Assembly: GCF_036325985.1 (NCBI RefSeq)
Contig: NZ_JAUHLI010000007.1
Span: forward strand, 153,646-217,645
DNA: 64,000 nt
Source: Alkalimonas cellulosilytica
Lineage (GTDB): Bacteria > Pseudomonadota > Gammaproteobacteria > Enterobacterales > Alteromonadaceae
Direction: 5' to 3'
Shown: piece by piece, positions 51,572 to 60,661 of the stretch
Layout: each line of letters opens with the position of its first letter
How positions within the stretch are numbered: position 1 is the first letter of the stretch
The notes under the pieces: generated by a model
The model's database searches: none
What the model saw: only the letters and a program-made list of their open reading frames with translations
What the model was told of the DNA's origin: nothing
Position numbers and translations under genes: made by a program

Positions 51572-52810
51572 TTATACTTTCTTAAACAAAATAGAACCGT
51601 TGGTCCCACCAAAGCCGAAAGAATTACACAAAGCGTAGTCCAATTTGGCATCACGGGCCGTATGCGGTACATAATCCAGATCACAACCTTCATCCGGATT
51701 ATCCAGGTTGATGGTCGGTGTCACCAGTTGATCGCGCAAAGATAAAATGGTGATGATCGACTCAACCGCACCAGCCGCGCCCAGCAAATGGCCAATCATC
51801 GACTTGGATGAACTTACCATAATGCTGTCTTTGTTGGCAGCAAATACCGACTTAATCGCACAGGTTTCTGCCAGGTCGCCCGCATTGGTCGAGGTACCAT
51901 GGGCATTAATGTAGCCGACCTGCTCCGGGTTCACACCAGCATCATTCAGCGCATTTTGCATCGCCATAGCACCACCACGGCCATTTTCTGGCGGTGATGT
52001 CATATGAAAAGCATCACCGCTCATACCAAAACCAGCCAGCTCGGCATAAATTTTGGCACCGCGGGCTTTGGCATGCTCGTATTCTTCCAGTACCACCACA
52101 CCAGCACCATCACCCAACACAAAGCCATCACGGTCTTTGTCCCAGGGACGACTGGCTTGCTCCGGTGCATCATTGCGGGTAGACAGAGCCCGGGCTGCAC
52201 CAAAGCCCCCCATGCCAAGTGGGGTTGAGCCTTTTTCAGCACCGCCAGCCAGCATTACATCGGCATCGCCATAGGCAATCATCCGGGCGGCTTGACCTAT
52301 GTTGTGCACACCTGTGGTACAGGCAGTGACAATGCTAATGTTTGGCCCTTGCAAACCAAGCATGATAGATAGCTGCCCGGAGATCATATTGATGATGGTT
52401 GAAGGGACGAAAAACGGTGACAACCGGCGCGGGCCGCTGTTGAGTAACTTGGTGTGATTTTCTTCAATCAGACCCAAGCCGCCGATGCCAGAACCGATGG
52501 CAGCGCCAATACGACCTGCATTTTGTTCAGTAACCTCAATGCCAGCATCACGGAACGCCTGAATACCAGCCGCAACACCGTACTGAATAAACAAATCCAT
52601 CTTCTTGGCTTCTTTCGCCGGAAAGTATGGTTCGACATCAAAGTCTTTGACCATCGCAGCAAATTTAGTGCTGTAGGCTTCGGTATCAAAGTGCTGGATC
52701 AAACCAGCACCACTTTTACCTTGTTGCAGGGCTTGCCAGCTGGTGGTTACATCATTACCAACCGGGGTGAGTAAACCCAGCCCCGTCACTACGACTCGAC
52801 GTTTAGACAC
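51572..52810 (-). CDS. fabF: 3-oxoacyl-ACP synthase II
   Basis: This 412-aa enzyme elongates acyl-ACP with malonyl-ACP. It starts MSKRRVVVTGLGLLTPVG. The catalytic Cys is in TACTTGVHN and the two His are in NAHGTSTNAGD and SKSMIGHLLGAAG. I chose the GTG at 52810 because GGAGG lies 5 nt upstream and the protein then matches E. coli FabF from residue 1. The ATG at 52822 overlaps this ribosome site. It is the last gene of the fab cluster and has a long inverted repeat in its leader. Confidence 0.95.
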   Translation of the reverse strand: MSKRRVVVTGLGLLTPVGNDVTTSWQALQQGKSGAGLIQHFDTEAYSTKFAAMVKDFDVEPYFPAKEAKKMDLFIQYGVAAGIQAFRDAGIEVTEQNAGRIGAAIGSGIGGLGLIEENHTKLLNSGPRRLSPFFVPSTIINMISGQLSIMLGLQGPNISIVTACTTGVHNIGQAARMIAYGDADVMLAGGAEKGSTPLGMGGFGAARALSTRNDAPEQASRPWDKDRDGFVLGDGAGVVVLEEYEHAKARGAKIYAELAGFGMSGDAFHMTSPPENGRGGAMAMQNALNDAGVNPEQVGYINAHGTSTNAGDLAETCAIKSVFAANKDSIMVSSSKSMIGHLLGAAGAVESIITILSLRDQLVTPTINLDNPDEGCDLDYVPHTARDAKLDYALCNSFGFGGTNGSILFKKV

Positions 52811-52833
52811 TGCATCCTCCAATGGAGCTGATG

Positions 52834-52886
52834 AAAATAAATTCTACTGCAGCATCGGTCTGGGATGCTGCAGTAGAATTTATTTT
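52834..52886. repeat. Perfect 23-bp inverted repeat in the fabF leader
   Basis: The arms 52834-52856 and 52864-52886 are exact reverse complements around a 7-nt loop (GGTCTGG). The outer part is AT-rich (AAAATAAATTC) and the inner part GC-richer (CTGCAGCATC). It starts 24 bp upstream of the fabF GTG and ends in T-rich sequence on both strands. It could act as a second terminator after acpP, an attenuator or RNase III site in the leader, or a binding site. It is more stable than normal terminators in this window. Confidence 0.8.
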
Positions 52887-52937
52887 GGACCGACACTGTG
52901 CCTGAGGCAAGATTGGCCAGATAAAAAGGCCCAACAA

Positions 52938-52964
52938 AAAACGGGTAGCCAGGCTACCCGTTTT
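52938..52964 (-). terminator. Intrinsic terminator of acpP
   Basis: A 13-bp perfect inverted repeat AAAACGGGTAGCC/GGCTACCCGTTTT around a single base is followed by a T-run on the minus strand, 13 bp after the acpP stop. Confidence 0.88.
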
Positions 52965-52977
52965 GAGCCAAAGCGGC

Positions 52978-53214
52978 TTATTCTGCGTTGGCTTTGACGT
53001 AGTCAATAGCAGATTGTACCGTGGTGATTTTCTCTGCTTCTTCATCAGGAATTTCAGTATCGAACTCTTCTTCCAAAGCCATCACCAGCTCTACTGTATC
53101 CAGAGAGTCTGCACCAAGGTCGTCAACAAAGGAAGCTTCAGGCTTGACTTCTTCCTCTTTAACACCCAGTTGTTCAACAATAATTTTCTTAACGCGTTCT
53201 TCGATGTTGCTCAT
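52978..53214 (-). CDS. acpP: Acyl carrier protein
   Basis: This 78-aa acidic protein carries acyl chains during fatty acid synthesis. The phosphopantetheine-attachment Ser is in GADSLDTVELVMALEEEF (about Ser37). The sequence is nearly the standard gammaproteobacterial AcpP. It lies between fabG and fabF, with a 127-bp leader that probably contains its own strong promoter. Confidence 0.97.
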   Translation of the reverse strand: MSNIEERVKKIIVEQLGVKEEEVKPEASFVDDLGADSLDTVELVMALEEEFDTEIPDEEAEKITTVQSAIDYVKANAE

Positions 53215-53341
53215 CTTTTCTTCCTTTTTTCATTTAAATCGCAACAGTTCGTGCAATTTTATGTGGCGCTAGTTTATGCGTAAGCCTGCGTTGTTGCAAG
53301 TCGTCCTACCGGCATTTTTTTGCTGGTCTGACATGCAAGCC

Positions 53342-54088
53342 TTACACCATGTACATACCGCCGTTGACATGAATCGTTTCGCCTGTAATGTAGGCTGCTG
53401 GTTCTGATGCCAAAAAAGCAACAGTTGCAGCAATTTCAGCCGGTTGCCCTAAACGATTAGCAGGCACCTGGCCAAAAATAGCTTCTTTTTGGTCATCCGA
53501 TAACTCTTTGGTCATGTCCGTATCAATAAAGCCCGGAGCCACTGCATTCACCGTCACACCGCGCGAAGCAACTTCGCGAGCCAGTGACTTGGTGAAACCC
53601 AATACACCAGCCTTGGCAGCTGCATAATTGGTTTGGCCCGCGTTGCCCATACTCCCTACCACCGAACCTATGGTGATAATACGACCATAACGCTTTTTCA
53701 TCATGCTACGCAATACCGCCTTGCTCAGACGAAACACCGACGTAAGATTGGTTTGCATGATATCAAACCATTCATCATCTTTCATGCGCATCAGCAGATT
53801 ATCGCGGGTAATACCGGCATTATTGACCAGAATATCGATATCACCAAAATTATTTTTAATGCTGGCAAGGCAAGCCTCAATCGAGTCAGTATCGGTCACA
53901 TTGAGTACCAGGCCAGTATTGGGTTGACCAAGGTACTCAGCAATGGCTGCCGCCCCTTTTTCACTGGTAGCTGTGCCCACCACGGTGGCACCCTGCGCTT
54001 TTAATTGCTCAGCAATCGCCCGGCCAATGCCGCGGCTGGCGCCAGTCACTAGTGCAACCTTGCCTTCTAAAGAAAATAAAGCTGTCAT
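53342..54088 (-). CDS. fabG: 3-oxoacyl-ACP reductase
   Basis: This 248-aa SDR enzyme reduces 3-oxoacyl-ACP with NADPH. Motifs are GASRGIGRA (residues ~16-24), NNAGITRDNLLMRMKD, the catalytic Ser in IGSVVGSMGN and YAAAKAGV (YxxxK). Length matches FabG. It lies 18 bp downstream of fabD. Confidence 0.96.
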   Translation of the reverse strand: MTALFSLEGKVALVTGASRGIGRAIAEQLKAQGATVVGTATSEKGAAAIAEYLGQPNTGLVLNVTDTDSIEACLASIKNNFGDIDILVNNAGITRDNLLMRMKDDEWFDIMQTNLTSVFRLSKAVLRSMMKKRYGRIITIGSVVGSMGNAGQTNYAAAKAGVLGFTKSLAREVASRGVTVNAVAPGFIDTDMTKELSDDQKEAIFGQVPANRLGQPAEIAATVAFLASEPAAYITGETIHVNGGMYMV

Positions 54089-54106
54089 AAATAAACCTTT
54101 GTTGTG

Positions 54107-55042
54107 TTATTCGCCAGTCAGTGCCTGTGCAAGAGAAGCACTATCATTCACCGAAGTCGTTGTCAGCGATTTATCAATACGTTTCACTAGTCCTGCCAAA
54201 ACTTTACCAGGGCCGAGCTCAACCACATCAGTTACCCCCTGTTGCACCAGCCACTCAATGGTCTCAGTCCAGCGCACCGGGCTATACAGCTGGCGCACCA
54301 ACGCATCCTGAATTGCCGCAGCTTCACCACAAACGGCAACATCAACATTATTGACGACCGCCAGCTCTGCTGGCTGAAAGTTCATCGCCGCCATATCACG
54401 GGCCAAAGTGGCCGCGGCTGGTTTCATCAAAGCACAATGCGAAGGCACACTGACAGACAGTGGTAGTGCACGCTTTGCACCTGCCGCCTTACAGGCTTCC
54501 CCGGCACGCTCAACGGCGGCTTTGTGACCTGCAATCACCACCTGGCCCGGCGAGTTGTAATTGACCGGGGCAACCACTTCGTCATTGGCAACCTGGGCGC
54601 AGCACTCAGCCACACTCTGATCATCCAGGCCGATAATGGCATACATGGCACCGGTACCGGCTGGGACCGCTTGTTGCATGTAGCGGCCACGATTAGCAAC
54701 CAGCACCACTGCATCAGCCAGTGACAATACACCGGAACAGACCAGAGCGGAGTATTCACCCAGTGAGTGACCAGCCAGATAAGCAGGCACGGTTCCACCT
54801 TGCTGCAGCCATAAACGCCAGCATGCCACTGAACTGGTTAATAGCGCAGGCTGGGTTTTATCGGTTTCATTCAGCTGTGCTTCCGGCCCCTCTGCCACCA
54901 ACTGCCATAAATCATAGCCTAAGGCAGCCGACGCCTCAGCAAAGGTATCACGCACTACGTCATGGGCAGCATAGAGTTCACTGAGCATACCGAGACTTTG
55001 TGAGCCTTGCCCCGGAAAAACAATTGCTAATTTTTTTGTCAT
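54107..55042 (-). CDS. fabD: Malonyl-CoA:ACP transacylase
   Basis: This 311-aa enzyme loads malonyl groups on AcpP. FPGQGSQSLGML is at the N-terminus. The nucleophile Ser is in GHSLGEYSAL (about Ser92), and the catalytic His is in VSVPSHCALMKP. Order fabH-fabD-fabG-acpP is the common gammaproteobacterial cluster. Confidence 0.96.
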   Translation of the reverse strand: MTKKLAIVFPGQGSQSLGMLSELYAAHDVVRDTFAEASAALGYDLWQLVAEGPEAQLNETDKTQPALLTSSVACWRLWLQQGGTVPAYLAGHSLGEYSALVCSGVLSLADAVVLVANRGRYMQQAVPAGTGAMYAIIGLDDQSVAECCAQVANDEVVAPVNYNSPGQVVIAGHKAAVERAGEACKAAGAKRALPLSVSVPSHCALMKPAAATLARDMAAMNFQPAELAVVNNVDVAVCGEAAAIQDALVRQLYSPVRWTETIEWLVQQGVTDVVELGPGKVLAGLVKRIDKSLTTTSVNDSASLAQALTGE

Positions 55043-55083
55043 GGTATGAGTCCTGTCTAAAAACAGTGGTTGGTCGGCAGCTG

Positions 55084-56043
55084 TTAATACTTCACTAAAG
55101 CAGATGCCCAGGCAAAACCACCACCAAAAGCTTCCAATAATAAGGTTTGGCCACGCTTAATCCGACCATCCCGTATGGCCTCATCCAGGGCCGTTGGGAC
55201 CGTTGCTGCCGATGTATTGCCATAGCGATCCAAATTGATCACCACTTGCTCCATCGGCAGATTGAGTTTGCGCGCAACAGCGGAAATAATACGTAAGTTG
55301 GCCTGATGGGGTACTAGCCAGTCAATTTCAGATTTGTCCATCTGGTTGGCTGCCAGCGTCTGCTCCACCACTTCCGATAGCTTAGTGACGGCGACTTTAA
55401 AGACATCGTTCCCCTTCATCGAGCCCCAGGAGTTGTGAACGGACTCTACATCGCCACGGATCGGGTTATCCACATACAGCAACTCAGAATACTTGCCATC
55501 GGCATGAATATGAGTAGATAAAATACCTGGTTGCTCAGACGCTTCTAAAATAACAGCACCGGCAGCATCACCAAACAGGATTACCATGCTGCGATCTTCC
55601 GGGCTAATCAACTGCGACAAACAATCAGAGCCAATCACCAGAATGCGTTTCGCCATGCCACTTTTGATGTATTGATCTGCCACACTGAGTGCATAACAAA
55701 AACCTGCGCAGGCCGCGGCCACATCAAAGGCAGGGATGGCTGGAATATCCAGCTCCCGCTGCACTTCACAGGCAGAGCTTGGTAAGGAGCGCGCACCACT
55801 GGTGGTGGCGACAATGATCATATCCAGAGTATTCTTGTCAATATCTGCGGCTTCGATGGCCTGACGGGCAGCAGCTGCTCCCATGGTGGCGACGCTTTCA
55901 TCTTTGCCAATGATACGACGCTCACGAATGCCGGTACGTTCGATGATCCACTCATCGGTGGTTTCGACCATGGTTTCCAGATCGGTGTTGGTTCTTACTT
56001 GAGACGGGAAATAACTTCCGGTTCCGATAATGCGAGAATACAT
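55084..56043 (-). CDS. fabH: Beta-ketoacyl-ACP synthase III
   Basis: This 319-aa enzyme condenses acetyl-CoA with malonyl-ACP to start fatty acid synthesis. The catalytic Cys is in DVAAACAGFCYAL, His in VPHQANLRIISA and Asn in DRYGNTSAATVP. It is standard length, and shorter than the KAS III-like protein encoded at 34474. It starts 6 bp after the plsX stop. Confidence 0.96.
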   Translation of the reverse strand: MYSRIIGTGSYFPSQVRTNTDLETMVETTDEWIIERTGIRERRIIGKDESVATMGAAAARQAIEAADIDKNTLDMIIVATTSGARSLPSSACEVQRELDIPAIPAFDVAAACAGFCYALSVADQYIKSGMAKRILVIGSDCLSQLISPEDRSMVILFGDAAGAVILEASEQPGILSTHIHADGKYSELLYVDNPIRGDVESVHNSWGSMKGNDVFKVAVTKLSEVVEQTLAANQMDKSEIDWLVPHQANLRIISAVARKLNLPMEQVVINLDRYGNTSAATVPTALDEAIRDGRIKRGQTLLLEAFGGGFAWASALVKY

Positions 56044-56049
56044 GGCAAC

Positions 56050-57090
56050 CTACGCTTTTCCAATTAATACCTGTTCCAGCCGATCTTTAATTTTGGCCGG
56101 TACCTGACGTTCAACCTCTCGAACTGCTTGCCGGATAGCGCTTAGGAAAGCCTCTTTGGAAGCATTTCCATGACTTTTCACGACAATTCCGCGCAATCCT
56201 ATCAGACTTGCGCCATTATACTGGTCGGGGTTCACCCCTTTGACGATGCTTTTCAGCCAAGGTTGCGCTACTTTGCCGATGATTCGTCCAATCAGACTGC
56301 TTAACAAGGTGGTGCGGATTTGATTGATGATGAGTTTAGCCACGCCCTCACAGGTTTTCAGCGCCACATTGCCGACAAAACCATCGCAAATGATGACATC
56401 GGCTTTGCCGGAAAAAATATCGTTGCCCTCAATGAAACCGATGTAATTCAGTTCTTCGCATTCACTAAGCAACACCGCGGCTTGTTTGATTTGATCAGTG
56501 CCTTTGATCTCTTCTTCACCCATATTGAGCAGTGCAAGCCGTGGAGCCTGCAATCCCTCGACCTCTTCGGCCATCACTGAGCCCATCACCGCAAACTGAA
56601 ATAAGGTATCGGCATCGCAATTGACGGTAGCCCCCAAATCGAGCATATAGACCGGCTGCGCGGCGGTGGAAGGCAGTGTGCTAATCAGCGCTGGCCGCTC
56701 AACACCAGACAGCATTTTTAACACAAAATGCGCCATCGCGATTAAAGCGCCGGTATTGCCAGCACTGACACAGGCTGATGCCTGGCCCTGCTCTACCAGC
56801 TCCAACGCAACCCGCATCGATGAGTCGCGTTTATTGCGAAGCGCTGAGCTGGGTTTTTCGCACATACTCACTTGTTGCGAGCAGGCTTGAATGCGTAAAC
56901 GGGGGTGGTTACCACAACCGGCCTGACTAAGCCCGCGTTGCAATAAGGTGGCATCGCCGCAAAGGGTAAGTAACAGATGTGGGATTTCCTGCACGGCCTG
57001 AATAGCGGCAGGTAAAGTAATAAGGGGGCCGTGATCGCCCCCCATCATATCTAACGCGATATGTATTTGTGTTGGTTGCACCAGGTGCAT
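56050..57090 (-). CDS. plsX: Phosphate acyltransferase PlsX
   Basis: This 346-aa peripheral membrane enzyme makes acyl-phosphate from acyl-ACP for phospholipid synthesis. IALDMMGGDHGP is the conserved N-terminal motif, and VSAGNTGALIA and ICDGFVGNVALK are also typical. It starts 6 bp after the rpmF stop, in the usual rpmF-plsX-fab arrangement. Confidence 0.96.
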   Translation of the reverse strand: MHLVQPTQIHIALDMMGGDHGPLITLPAAIQAVQEIPHLLLTLCGDATLLQRGLSQAGCGNHPRLRIQACSQQVSMCEKPSSALRNKRDSSMRVALELVEQGQASACVSAGNTGALIAMAHFVLKMLSGVERPALISTLPSTAAQPVYMLDLGATVNCDADTLFQFAVMGSVMAEEVEGLQAPRLALLNMGEEEIKGTDQIKQAAVLLSECEELNYIGFIEGNDIFSGKADVIICDGFVGNVALKTCEGVAKLIINQIRTTLLSSLIGRIIGKVAQPWLKSIVKGVNPDQYNGASLIGLRGIVVKSHGNASKEAFLSAIRQAVREVERQVPAKIKDRLEQVLIGKA

Positions 57091-57096
57091 CCGAAC

Positions 57097-57261
57097 TTAC
57101 TTGACTTTACGGCCTTTGAAGAAGCCGCTATCAGTCATATGGTGACGACGGTGCGTTTCACCAGTGGTAGCGTCGACAGACAGCGTAGGGCCTGTCAGAG
57201 CGTCGTGTGAGCGACGCATATCACGCCGTGAACGAGATTTTTTGTTTTGCTGAACAGCCAT
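57097..57261 (-). CDS. rpmF: 50S ribosomal protein L32
   Basis: This 54-aa basic protein begins MAVQQNKKSRSRRDMRRSHD and ends GFFKGRKVK, which is the standard gammaproteobacterial L32. ATG at 57261, TAA at 57097-57099. AGGAG precedes the start (TTAGGAGAAAGCC). It lies between yceD and plsX as in E. coli. Confidence 0.97.
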   Translation of the reverse strand: MAVQQNKKSRSRRDMRRSHDALTGPTLSVDATTGETHRRHHMTDSGFFKGRKVK

Positions 57262-57278
57262 GGCTTTCTCCTAATAAA

Positions 57279-57803
57279 TCACTTTTTCTTTAATTCTTGC
57301 AATACTGCAAATGGGTTTGGTTTTTCCGGCTCATCAATCACCACGCCAAAGCTATTAAGCTGATCCGATGCTGAGCAAAAGCTTTCGTCATGCACCGGAT
57401 ACATTGGCAGGGTCAGGATCAACTCATCCTCTACCATTTGCTGCAAATTCACTTCACCGTGTTCGTCCGGGACGACCACGTCATAGCGCTCAGGAATATG
57501 ATCCAGCGCTGTATTATCGCTGCGAACCGGCGTAAACGCAAACTGACAATGCAATGACAGATTCATCGGTTGTTGACAACGCTCGCAGCTCAGCTGCACG
57601 TCGCAATGCGCCTCACCTGATAGCACCACCAGTTTTTGTTCGTCGATATCGCAATCAATTCGTACAGTTACCTCACCACTGGTATCCAGCAGTTGCTCTG
57701 ATAGCCGGCTTAAGTTTTTGAGCGGCACAATACCGTCATACGACGATCGTTTCTGAGCCGCCCGCACCGGGTCTAAGGTAACAGGAATTTTTACTTTTTG
57801 CAT
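57279..57803 (-). CDS. yceD: YceD family protein (DUF177)
   Basis: This 174-aa protein has MQKVKIPVTLDPVRAAQKRSSYDGIVPL at the start and a CDVQLSCERCQQPMNLSLHC cysteine motif in the middle, matching YceD. This family is linked to 23S rRNA accumulation in plants and E. coli and is almost always next to rpmF, as here. I chose the ATG at 57803 because the conserved protein begins there; the longer frame to 57827 adds eight residues. It is divergent from maf. Confidence 0.9.
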   Translation of the reverse strand: MQKVKIPVTLDPVRAAQKRSSYDGIVPLKNLSRLSEQLLDTSGEVTVRIDCDIDEQKLVVLSGEAHCDVQLSCERCQQPMNLSLHCQFAFTPVRSDNTALDHIPERYDVVVPDEHGEVNLQQMVEDELILTLPMYPVHDESFCSASDQLNSFGVVIDEPEKPNPFAVLQELKKK

Positions 57804-57935
57804 AAGGCGCGCATCATATAGATCCACCGCAAAGCTGTCAAAGGATTCTGCATGGTTTTCGGCTATTTTATCGCATTTGTAAGGCCAGATCCGTATAGTG
57901 ACCGCTCATAATGTTGTTTTATTGAAGGTAGATGT

Positions 57936-58532
57936 ATGAGCGTCCCTATTCAAGCTGAGCTGTGGCTGGCCTCCACCTCGCGTTACCGCCAGCAATTACT
58001 GCAAAAAACCGGTTTACCATTTCAGGTCGCCGCCCCGGCTATTGATGAAACCCCGATAGCAGGTGAAGCACCAGCAAAACTGGTACAGCGGCTGGCCCTG
58101 GCCAAAGCAACTAAGGTGGCAAGTACAGTGAAGCATGGGCTGGTGATAGGCTCAGATCAGGTCGCAGTTTTTAATGGCGACATTCTTGGCAAGCCGCATA
58201 CCGCGGAACGCGCCATGGCGCAGTTGCAGGCATTCAGCGGTAACGTCGTTACTTTTTTAACCGGGCTGGCGTTGGTTGATGCCGCCACAGGGCAAAGCCA
58301 GCTGTGCTGCGAGCCCTTTCATGTGCACTTTCGCCACTTAAGCCATGCTGAAATTGCCAATTATGTGGCTATAGAGCAGCCGCTTGATTGCGCCGGTAGC
58401 TTTAAAAGTGAAGGTCTTGGTATTAGCTTGTTTGACAAACTCGAAGGCAACGACCCCAATAGCTTGGTTGGCTTACCACTGATCCGTTTGTTGGCGATGT
58501 TGCGCCAGCATGGCATCAACCCGCTGGCTTAA
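57936..58532 (+). CDS. Maf-like nucleotide pyrophosphatase (YceF type)
   Basis: This 198-aa Maf/HAM1-superfamily protein has LASTSRYRQQLLQKTGLPF at the N-terminus, IGSDQVAVFNGDILGKP mid-protein and CAGSFKSEGLGISLF near the C-terminus. The pattern and the neighbours (yceD, rpmF) point to the YceF subgroup, which hydrolyses 7-methyl-GTP. GAAGGTAGATGT precedes the ATG. It is convergent with the HAD phosphatase gene. Confidence 0.9.
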   Translation: MSVPIQAELWLASTSRYRQQLLQKTGLPFQVAAPAIDETPIAGEAPAKLVQRLALAKATKVASTVKHGLVIGSDQVAVFNGDILGKPHTAERAMAQLQAFSGNVVTFLTGLALVDAATGQSQLCCEPFHVHFRHLSHAEIANYVAIEQPLDCAGSFKSEGLGISLFDKLEGNDPNSLVGLPLIRLLAMLRQHGINPLA

Positions 58533-58537
58533 CTGGT

Positions 58538-59221
58538 TTAAACTGGCAGCGCCTCTGCGGGTTGAGTGAATAACCGCTGCAGCTGTGGTAAATCATCGAC
58601 GATGGCCAGCGGTTGAAACTGTGACAGAACGTCAACGCCATGCACACCATGCGTCACACCAATGCGCGGTATACCGGCCTGCTGCGCCATCAACATATCG
58701 TGGCTGGTATCCCCCACCATCAGCGCTTGCTCCGGTTGCAAACGGGTTTCCGCCAAAATTTGCAGCAGCATATCGGGATCAGGCTTGGACTTAGCATCAT
58801 CGGCGCAGCGGGTGGTATCAAAGTAGTGCGCCAGGCCGGTTTCGGCAAAAATACGGTCCAGACCTTTGCGCGCCTTGCCGGTTGCTACCGCCAGGCGTTT
58901 TTGCTGTTGACGCAATTGCAAAAACAGCGCTTCGGCACCGGTAAACATCGGTGTTGGGGTCGGGTCGCGTTCCACGTATTGTTCGCGATAATGCTCAAAC
59001 AAGCGCTGGTGCTGGGCTGCGGTCATGGCAGGGAACAAGGTGCTAAAGGCCAGATCCAAACTCAAACCAATAATTTGTTTCACGCTATGATCAGATGGTA
59101 CCGGCAATTCAGTCAACTGCGCGGCGCTTTGCATGGCAGAGACAATACGGCCGACCGAGTCCATCACAGTGCCATCCCAGTCAAAAATAACCAATTCGAT
59201 ACGTTCTATCTCAAACGACAT
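58538..59221 (-). CDS. HAD-IA phosphatase, phosphoglycolate phosphatase-like
   Basis: This 227-aa HAD-superfamily hydrolase has motif I FDWDGTVMDS, motif II VATGK, motif III Lys in KSKPDPDML and motif IV MVGDTSHDM. It resembles Gph/PpaX-type phosphatases, and the substrate is open. I chose the ATG at 59221 (GAGGG 6 nt upstream), which starts one base past the rluC stop. The longer frame to 59266 overlaps rluC and is not supported. The rluC-HAD pair is common in gammaproteobacteria. Confidence 0.88.
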   Translation of the reverse strand: MSFEIERIELVIFDWDGTVMDSVGRIVSAMQSAAQLTELPVPSDHSVKQIIGLSLDLAFSTLFPAMTAAQHQRLFEHYREQYVERDPTPTPMFTGAEALFLQLRQQQKRLAVATGKARKGLDRIFAETGLAHYFDTTRCADDAKSKPDPDMLLQILAETRLQPEQALMVGDTSHDMLMAQQAGIPRIGVTHGVHGVDVLSQFQPLAIVDDLPQLQRLFTQPAEALPV

Positions 59222-59222
59222 A

Positions 59223-60176
59223 CTAAACCCTCTGCAACTGCTGAAGCAGCATGGCAAGATCATCATCCAACGGTGCTTCGATACTTAAGGTGGTTTCTGT
59301 GATCGGGTGTAGCACCCGTAAGCTAAAAGCATGCAAAAATAATCGCGACAGCCCCAGCGCTTTCATCTGCTGAGTAAAATCGCTATCGCCATATTTATCA
59401 TCACAGGCGATCGGGTGGCCCTTACAAGCCGTGTGCACCCGGATTTGGTGAGTACGACCGGTCACCGGAAAGGCTTCGATTAACGTGCCTTGTTGATAGC
59501 GCTGCAAAATCCGGAAGCGGGTTTCAGACTCTTTGCCTTCCACTGCATCGACCCGCACAACCCGCTCACCGGATTGCAGGGTGTTTTTGCGCAGTGGCTC
59601 TGTCACTTTCCTTAACTTGGCTGGCCAATCGCCAGCGACCAATGCCTGGTACTTTTTTTCTACGGTTTTATCACGCAGCTGTTGATGCAGATGCCGCAGC
59701 ACTGAGCGTTTTTTGGCGATCATCAGGCAGCCAGAAGTGTCCCGATCCAGCCGGTGAACCAACTCCAGATGCCGCGCATCCGGGCGCAGCGCACGCAGCG
59801 CTTCAATCACACCAAAATTCAAGCCACTGCCGCCATGCACCGCCATACCGGATGGTTTGTTGATGATCAACAGGTGCTCATCTTCAAACAGAATTTTGTG
59901 CTCCAGCTGTTTCACCACAGCCAATTGGGTAGAAACCGCATCGGGCTCTTTGCGTACAGAGATTGGTGGGATACGGAGCAAATCACCTGCTTGCAATTTG
60001 TACTCAGGTTTGACCCGCTTTTTGTTTATTCGGACCTCACCTTTACGTAACACCCGATAAATCACACTTTTAGGGACGCCTTTCAGCCTGGCGATCAGGA
60101 AGTTGTCTACCCGTTGACCAGAAAATTCTGATTCGATTTCAACAACTTGCACACCTAACTTAATGTCTTCTGTCAT
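59223..60176 (-). CDS. rluC: 23S rRNA pseudouridine synthase RluC
   Basis: This 317-aa enzyme has an N-terminal S4 RNA-binding domain (QRVDNFLIARLKGVPKSVIYRVLRKGEVRINKKRVKP) and a catalytic domain with HRLDRDTSGCLMIAKK. RluC makes pseudouridines 955, 2504 and 2580 of 23S rRNA. Its divergent position to rne is conserved across gammaproteobacteria. Confidence 0.94.
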   Translation of the reverse strand: MTEDIKLGVQVVEIESEFSGQRVDNFLIARLKGVPKSVIYRVLRKGEVRINKKRVKPEYKLQAGDLLRIPPISVRKEPDAVSTQLAVVKQLEHKILFEDEHLLIINKPSGMAVHGGSGLNFGVIEALRALRPDARHLELVHRLDRDTSGCLMIAKKRSVLRHLHQQLRDKTVEKKYQALVAGDWPAKLRKVTEPLRKNTLQSGERVVRVDAVEGKESETRFRILQRYQQGTLIEAFPVTGRTHQIRVHTACKGHPIACDDKYGDSDFTQQMKALGLSRLFLHAFSLRVLHPITETTLSIEAPLDDDLAMLLQQLQRV

Positions 60177-60661
60177 GAAGGCCTTGAACTCTGCTAAAAT
60201 TACATTTAAGTTGCTATTACTGGTTGATTAGTGGGATAATGCCCGGGCTAATTCAGCCAGAATGATGGCAATTAGGGCGCTCTGAGCGACATAAGAGATG
60301 CTGTGCGGCACCGCTACCTGGGCGGATCATACCGAAATCGTGGTGAAAACCAACGTTTTTCCTCCCCCAGCGCAAATTAATCGCCACTTTGTCTGAGGCA
60401 ATGCTGAGTAATTTATTGCCAACACCGACAAAACACAGGATCCGGTCAGCAGAGCAAACATTGAATAAAAATGCTATAACGCAGCGCAGCGAAATGCGGT
60501 GTGTGTCAGATTTGATGAATTACAGCGATAACTGTCAATTTTAACAATAGGTTTCCTCAAGCATTCCAGTCGGGAGACTGCACCATTTGATGTTTGAAAG
60601 CGTCTGAGCACCCGCTGATCGGAGTTCTTGCGTTGTGGCTTGATTACAGAGTCACTACACA
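60177..60661. promoter_or_regulatory. rluC-rne divergent region and rne leader
   Basis: This 485-bp non-coding region should contain the rluC promoter and the rne promoter with a long 5' untranslated leader. In E. coli a ~360-nt rne leader folds into hairpins through which RNase E controls its own mRNA, and the long gap here suggests the same. I saw only short hairpins (for example GCGCTCTGAGCG near 60277) and no clear promoter. There is no open frame with coding character. Confidence 0.55.
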
